8,153 nucleotides of DNA from DATIHK01 sp035480775 (GTDB lineage: Bacteria > Patescibacteriota > WWE3 > UBA101185 > UBA10185), in NCBI GenBank assembly GCA_035480775.1, contig DATIHK010000020.1, positions 1 to 8,153 of the forward strand, read 5' to 3'. How positions within the stretch are numbered: the first letter of the stretch is position 1; every line of letters begins with the position of its first letter. The position numbers were made by a program, and so were the translations under genes. Shown here in pieces: positions 5,046-8,153 of the stretch. The notes beneath the pieces were generated by a model. The model saw only the letters and a program-made list of their open reading frames with translations. It was not told where the DNA came from and made no database searches.

Positions 5046-5441
5046 TCAGAGGGATACAGAATCCAATGTTTTGTTTACAAGAGCATCTGCTTCTTCGTTT
5101 TGAGCACGTGGAACATGTACATACTTAATTGATTTAAAGTTCTTTTCAAGTTTTTTTACTTCTTTAAAGAATTCGCTCAAGCGCGCGTTCTTTACTTTGT
5201 ACTCACCACGTAATTGTTTAACTACTAATTCGCTATCAAGATGGCAAGTAATTTCGTTTACATTCATTTTTGAGACCATGTGCAATCCCAAAATTATGGC
5301 TTGATACTCGGCTTCGTTATTAGTGCAAGTTCCTAAATATTTGGCGGTTTCGCTTACAACTATTCCTGAATCAGTTAAAACTGCCGCGGCGGCTCCAGGC
5401 CCAGGATTTCCGCGAGCCCCTCCGTCAGTATTCAATATCAT
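5046..5441 (-). CDS. rnhA: Ribonuclease HI family protein (131 aa)
   Basis: RNase HI cuts the RNA strand of RNA-DNA hybrids, removing primers and R-loops. All four catalytic carboxylates can be placed: D6 in NTDGGARGNPGPGA, E45 in NNEAEYQA, D69 in HLDSELVVKQL, and D119 in VPRAQNEEADALVN. The length is typical of short bacterial versions without the basic handle of the E. coli enzyme. ATG 5441 overlaps the TGA of the Wzz-like gene in an ATGA junction. AAGGAG (5447-5452), five bases upstream, lies inside that gene. Start and coupling are therefore well supported. Pairing with a polysaccharide chain-length gene makes little obvious metabolic sense and probably reflects genome compaction. The symbol rnhA is used by family, not by proven orthology. 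Confidence 0.94.
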   Translation of the reverse strand: MILNTDGGARGNPGPGAAAAVLTDSGIVVSETAKYLGTCTNNEAEYQAIILGLHMVSKMNVNEITCHLDSELVVKQLRGEYKVKNARLSEFFKEVKKLEKNFKSIKYVHVPRAQNEEADALVNKTLDSVSL

Positions 5442-6043
5442 GCCTGCTCCTTAAGGTAGGATTTAAAACTCAAAAACAAAACTGATAGCAAAAAGCCTAA
5501 TAACATTCCAATAGATAAATTCACCCAAACATTTCTAAAAGTTTCTTGCACAACCGGCTGGTTGTTAACTAAGGCTACGTGTAAAAATGGATCGCTTGTT
5601 TGGCTGAGTTTGTCCGAAGTGTCTACAGTAGATTGTGCTAACGCTTTGAAAGCGCTTTCTGCTTTTTTTGGATTAGTAGCCGTTACGCTTAAAGTAATTA
5701 ATTGATTAGCAGTTTTGGTAGTTTTAATTTGTCGGTTAAAACGTCGCAAACTTTGTTCAGTAATATCTATGCCCAGTTTTTTTAATGCCAAAGTTCTGAC
5801 ATCGTCGCTTTCGAGTAGTCCTAGCACAGTGTTGGAATACGCTATAGCTGTTTGCTGATTGTAGTAACCTTCATATGTAAAAAATCTTCCTGCGCCGTTT
5901 TCTACCGAGCGTTCAACATAAAAGGTTCCAGCCGCCGAAAATTTTTGTGGAACAAAGTAATAAAGGGCAATTCCGGCAACTCCAAATACAAATGTAACCA
6001 CAATTACGCTTACAGCACTTTTTTTAATTAATCTAACTAACAT
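5438..6043 (-). CDS. Wzz-type polysaccharide co-polymerase / chain-length determinant-like membrane protein (201 aa)
   Basis: Wzz-family proteins sit in the cytoplasmic membrane by two helices with a large outer domain, and set the length of surface polysaccharides made by Wzy-type polymerases. Here TM1 is about residues 9-30, followed by YFVPQKFSAAGTFYV, typical of the family N-terminal domain. The middle region is largely helical (KKLGIDITEQSLRRFNRQIK), then comes a strand with VTATNPKKAESAFKAL, also family-like. TM2 is about 173-192, ending in a short basic tail. No Walker A motif or tyrosine-kinase domain is present, so it resembles the kinase-less co-polymerases. I start at ATG 6043, not the in-frame GTG at 6055, because AGGTGG (6052-6057) is an ideal ribosome site eight bases upstream and covers that GTG. 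It is divergent from the SDR-DUF4012 gene. Confidence 0.83.
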   Translation of the reverse strand: MLVRLIKKSAVSVIVVTFVFGVAGIALYYFVPQKFSAAGTFYVERSVENGAGRFFTYEGYYNQQTAIAYSNTVLGLLESDDVRTLALKKLGIDITEQSLRRFNRQIKTTKTANQLITLSVTATNPKKAESAFKALAQSTVDTSDKLSQTSDPFLHVALVNNQPVVQETFRNVWVNLSIGMLLGFLLSVLFLSFKSYLKEQA

Positions 6044-6051
6044 TTTAAGTT

Positions 6052-6057
6052 CCACCT
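6052..6057 (-). promoter_or_regulatory. Ribosome binding site deciding the start of the Wzz-like gene
   Basis: AGGTGG on the - strand lies eight bases before ATG 6043. The alternative GTG start at 6053-6055 falls inside it. The predicted transcription start (around 6056-6057) is at its edge, so the mRNA would begin practically at the ribosome site. Confidence 0.65.
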
Positions 6058-6061
6058 GCGT

Positions 6062-6089
6062 ATTATATCGCCTTTTGTAATCTTGTGAA
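6062..6089 (-). promoter_or_regulatory. Sigma-70-type promoter for the wzz-like / RNase HI / nucleotidyltransferase operon
   Basis: On the - strand, TTCACA (6084-6089, 5 of 6 to TTGACA) and a perfect TATAAT (6062-6067) are spaced by 16 bases. This is the best promoter in the window. It gives a very short leader of roughly 13 bases to ATG 6043. No repeat of the CCAA-N6-TTGG type follows it. Confidence 0.75.
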
Positions 6090-6113
6090 ATTGCAACTTT
6101 TACCTTTTGAGTC

Positions 6114-6141
6114 TTGAAAAAATGTCTATATAAAATATACT
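6114..6141 (+). promoter_or_regulatory. Sigma-70-type promoter for the SDR-DUF4012 gene
   Basis: TTGAAA (6114-6119) and TATACT (6136-6141), spaced by 16 bases, match the housekeeping consensus at 4 of 6 and 5 of 6 positions. The predicted start is near 6148, leaving about 30 bases to ATG 6178. It diverges from the operon promoter at 6062-6089, with 24 bases between the two -35 elements, so one bound factor could affect both. Confidence 0.65.
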
Positions 6142-6177
6142 TATGATAAGGCGCAATGCGTCAAAAAAAGCTGCCCA

Positions 6178-8153
6178 ATGCCAAACACAAATGTAATTAA
6201 AAAATCACCTTTGGCTCCAACTGTAATTATTGCAGGAGGTGCCGGATTTATAGGATCTCACCTTGTTGAAGCCCTTTTGCTCAAAGATGCTCGGGTAATA
6301 GTTTTGGATAATTTTCAAACCGGTAAAGACTCCTACGTCAACGAATTTTTAACAAATCCTAAATTCGCTATCTATAACGTGGATATTAATGCAGGATTAC
6401 CTGCAGAAATTGAAAGTGTAGATTACATTTTTCACCTCGTAGATGTCGAAATTTACCTACAAAACAAAGAAAATATTAATCTTGATTTACTTTTAACAAA
6501 TGCCATTGGAACTAAAAATTTATTAGACTTAGCCAACCGTTCTCAAGCCAAGTTTTTGCTAGTTTCTTCTACCGACGTTTATCGAGGACACCTTTCTAAC
6601 GCCAACCTCTCCCAATATTTTGGGCAAACTATAGATGAAGAAAACAAATATTCTCTTGCCGAAGCAAAGCGCTTTGCAGAAGCTTTAGTTTGGGAATACT
6701 TTAAAAAATACAATACCGATGTGCGTGTTGCCCGTATTCCTGAAGTTTTTGGTCCTAAAATGAATATGGATGCTAGTGGTAATTTAGGGCTCTTTTTAAA
6801 AGACATCATGGAGAAAAAAGACTTAACTGTATACGGCGACGGTATAGAAAAAGAATATTACCTCTACATTACTGATGTTGTTGCAGGAATAATAAAAGCT
6901 CAGTTTTCTAAAGGTTCTGAAGGCAAAATTTATACTCTAGTCGGACAAGAACCTTATTCCACACTCGAAGTCGCCTACTTATTAAAAAGTCTTGCCGATC
7001 GCGAAGTAAAAATTAATTTTAGACCATCTAAAAAAGATGGTGCTTCGTATGAGATAAAAATTCCAGACACGCATACACTTAGAGATTTAAAGTGGGAGCC
7101 CAAAGTAAATTTAAAAGATGGATTAATGAAAACTCTAAAATGGTTTGGTTATGAACCCAATGTTCATTCGTTTAAACCTGGCAAACTAATCGCAGAAAAA
7201 TCTGCCGAAAAAATGATAGCTAAAAATGGAGTCGATACTTTAGCTGATGTTATGCCTGCCGAAAAGCCAGTCCAAGATCAACAGCCTGCAAAAAAGAAAT
7301 TTTCGTTTAACCTTAACTTTTTTGGCAAACCAAGAAACAAAGAAGAATCGCAACCTAAAGAGCAAAAGACTGAATCAACAGCACAATATACGCAAGGTAT
7401 TTCACCGGCATTACTTCGTGTTCCTGAACAGCCCCAAAAAGTAGAAAAGGCAGAAGAAGTAGCTTCTATATCTCCGCCAAAAAAAGGTTCTGTTAAAAAA
7501 ACATTATTTATGTTGATGTTGGTTGTAAGTTTAGTGATTTCATTTGTAGCGGTTTTTGTAGCATTTCCGTTATTTCAAACTTATGTAAATGCAAAAGACG
7601 GAGCTTCGGAACTTGAAACACTGCCCAAGACTTTGGGACAATTTGATGCTTCAACTAGTCAAAAAAACGCCAACGCAGCTTTTCAACATTTTTATAAGGC
7701 CGATATGTACTTTAAGCGTGTTAACTGGGTTTTTGTTTTAACAGGAAAGTCAGAGCAATACACTTCGTTTAGCCGACTGCTTACTTCTAGCGTCTATTTT
7801 TCGCGCTCTATTTACAACGTCTCAAAAGCCATATCACCGTTTAGTTCAATTTGGGAAGTTGTAAGACCAAATTCAAATCAAGTTTTTAATCAAGATCAAT
7901 TTGATAAGTCAAAATTAGATCTTGAAAGCTCCAAAAATGATATTCAACTTTCGTTAGCTGAATTCAAATATGTAAACAAAGACGTACTTCCTGAGATGGT
8001 TCGCCAAAAAGCAGGTGCTTACGAAAACGCCCTAAACATGACTGCAGAAAGTCTCGATGCGCTGCTAGCTACAGTTACCGATTTGCCGGATATTTTAGGA
8101 ATTAATTCGCCTAAAAAATATTTGATTTTATTTCAAAATTCCAACGAAATTAG
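6178..8153 (+). CDS. SDR (epimerase/dehydratase-like) - transmembrane - DUF4012 fusion protein, 3' end beyond window
   Basis: One uninterrupted frame of 658 codons runs off the right edge. Residues about 14-325 form an extended short-chain dehydrogenase/reductase of the nucleotide-sugar type: NAD-binding GGAGFIGSHL (20-29), VLDNFQTGK, TNAIGTKNLLDLA, SSTDVY (130-135), RIPEVFGP, and ITDVVAGI. It is nearest, by eye, to UDP-glucuronate decarboxylase-like enzymes. The catalytic YxxxK is altered: aligning AKRFAEAL to the family puts Leu160 where Tyr is expected (Lys164 is kept; a Tyr is at 158). A linker rich in Lys, Gln and Pro (about 333-438) leads to a transmembrane helix (about 442-465). An outer region then ends in LILFQNSNEI, which matches the QNNAELR motif of DUF4012. 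Predicted topology is SDR inside, DUF4012 outside. ATG 6178 has no clear ribosome site, but no better in-frame start exists. The context suggests surface glycan work. Confidence 0.85.
   Translation, partial: MPNTNVIKKSPLAPTVIIAGGAGFIGSHLVEALLLKDARVIVLDNFQTGKDSYVNEFLTNPKFAIYNVDINAGLPAEIESVDYIFHLVDVEIYLQNKENINLDLLLTNAIGTKNLLDLANRSQAKFLLVSSTDVYRGHLSNANLSQYFGQTIDEENKYSLAEAKRFAEALVWEYFKKYNTDVRVARIPEVFGPKMNMDASGNLGLFLKDIMEKKDLTVYGDGIEKEYYLYITDVVAGIIKAQFSKGSEGKIYTLVGQEPYSTLEVAYLLKSLADREVKINFRPSKKDGASYEIKIPDTHTLRDLKWEPKVNLKDGLMKTLKWFGYEPNVHSFKPGKLIAEKSAEKMIAKNGVDTLADVMPAEKPVQDQQPAKKKFSFNLNFFGKPRNKEESQPKEQKTESTAQYTQGISPALLRVPEQPQKVEKAEEVASISPPKKGSVKKTLFMLMLVVSLVISFVAVFVAFPLFQTYVNAKDGASELETLPKTLGQFDASTSQKNANAAFQHFYKADMYFKRVNWVFVLTGKSEQYTSFSRLLTSSVYFSRSIYNVSKAISPFSSIWEVVRPNSNQVFNQDQFDKSKLDLESSKNDIQLSLAEFKYVNKDVLPEMVRQKAGAYENALNMTAESLDALLATVTDLPDILGINSPKKYLILFQNSNEI

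Noticed and set aside
6143..6196. Short upstream reading frame (17 codons) before the SDR-DUF4012 gene
   Set aside because: Its ATG is upstream of the predicted transcription start (about 6148), it has no ribosome site, and its product shows no recognisable features.
7247..7444. 65-codon + strand frame inside the SDR-DUF4012 gene
   Set aside because: It is an out-of-frame shadow of the linker region, with no ribosome site; the main frame is continuous through it.
1..8153. Stop-codon reassignment (TGA as Gly), tRNA genes, CRISPR arrays, insertion sequences
   Set aside because: TGA acts as a normal stop in several genes; I saw no tRNA cloverleaf, no regularly spaced repeats and no transposase or integrase reading frame.

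Overview
The window looks like a chromosomal segment of an AT-rich bacterium that uses the standard stop codons: all complete reading frames end in TAA, TAG or TGA, and none reads through an internal TGA. The gene content suggests a member of the Candidate Phyla Radiation (Patescibacteria), possibly Microgenomates-like. The hints are a DUF4012 membrane protein, a pol-beta-fold nucleotidyltransferase of a type I associate with those genomes, very short intergenic gaps and compact genes. This lineage call is inference from gene content; no rRNA or marker gene is present to settle it.

Region 1 (1-1524, + strand) is most of groEL, with about 45 N-terminal residues missing off the left edge. Region 2 (about 1525-3640, + strand) is the unusual part. 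It holds five small genes in three transcription units: gene A (1580-1954); genes B1 and B2 (2076-2399 and 2409-2753); and genes C1 and C2 (2864-3202 and 3199-3576). A, B2, C1 and, more weakly, C2 are divergent members of one unrecognised protein family. B1 looks like a small winged-helix protein. Each unit ends in a GC-rich intrinsic terminator. Each starts with an extended -10 promoter followed directly by a short inverted repeat (CCAA-N6-TTGG type) over the expected transcription start. I do not see this promoter/repeat combination elsewhere in the window. The cluster is also richer in G+C than the operon to its right (hand-counted 60-base blocks at 42-48% against 30-32%).

Region 3 (3643-6043, - strand) reads from right to left: a Wzz-type polysaccharide co-polymerase-like membrane protein, an RNase HI (ATGA overlap), a nucleotidyltransferase-fold protein and an Hsp20 small heat-shock protein. 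The first three look like one operon from a promoter near 6062-6089. hsp20 has its own strong ribosome binding site and may also be reached by readthrough. Region 4 (6178 to the right edge, + strand) is divergent from it. It is a single long open frame with an N-terminal extended SDR (nucleotide-sugar epimerase/dehydratase-like) domain, a linker rich in Lys, Gln and Pro, a transmembrane helix, and the beginning of a DUF4012 domain cut by the window end.

Taken together, the right half (Wzz-like protein, SDR-DUF4012) points to cell-surface polysaccharide work. The left half is an unexplained small-gene array lying between two chaperone genes, groEL and hsp20. The best candidate for an undescribed system is this array, with its own promoter/operator module and a possible winged-helix regulator.
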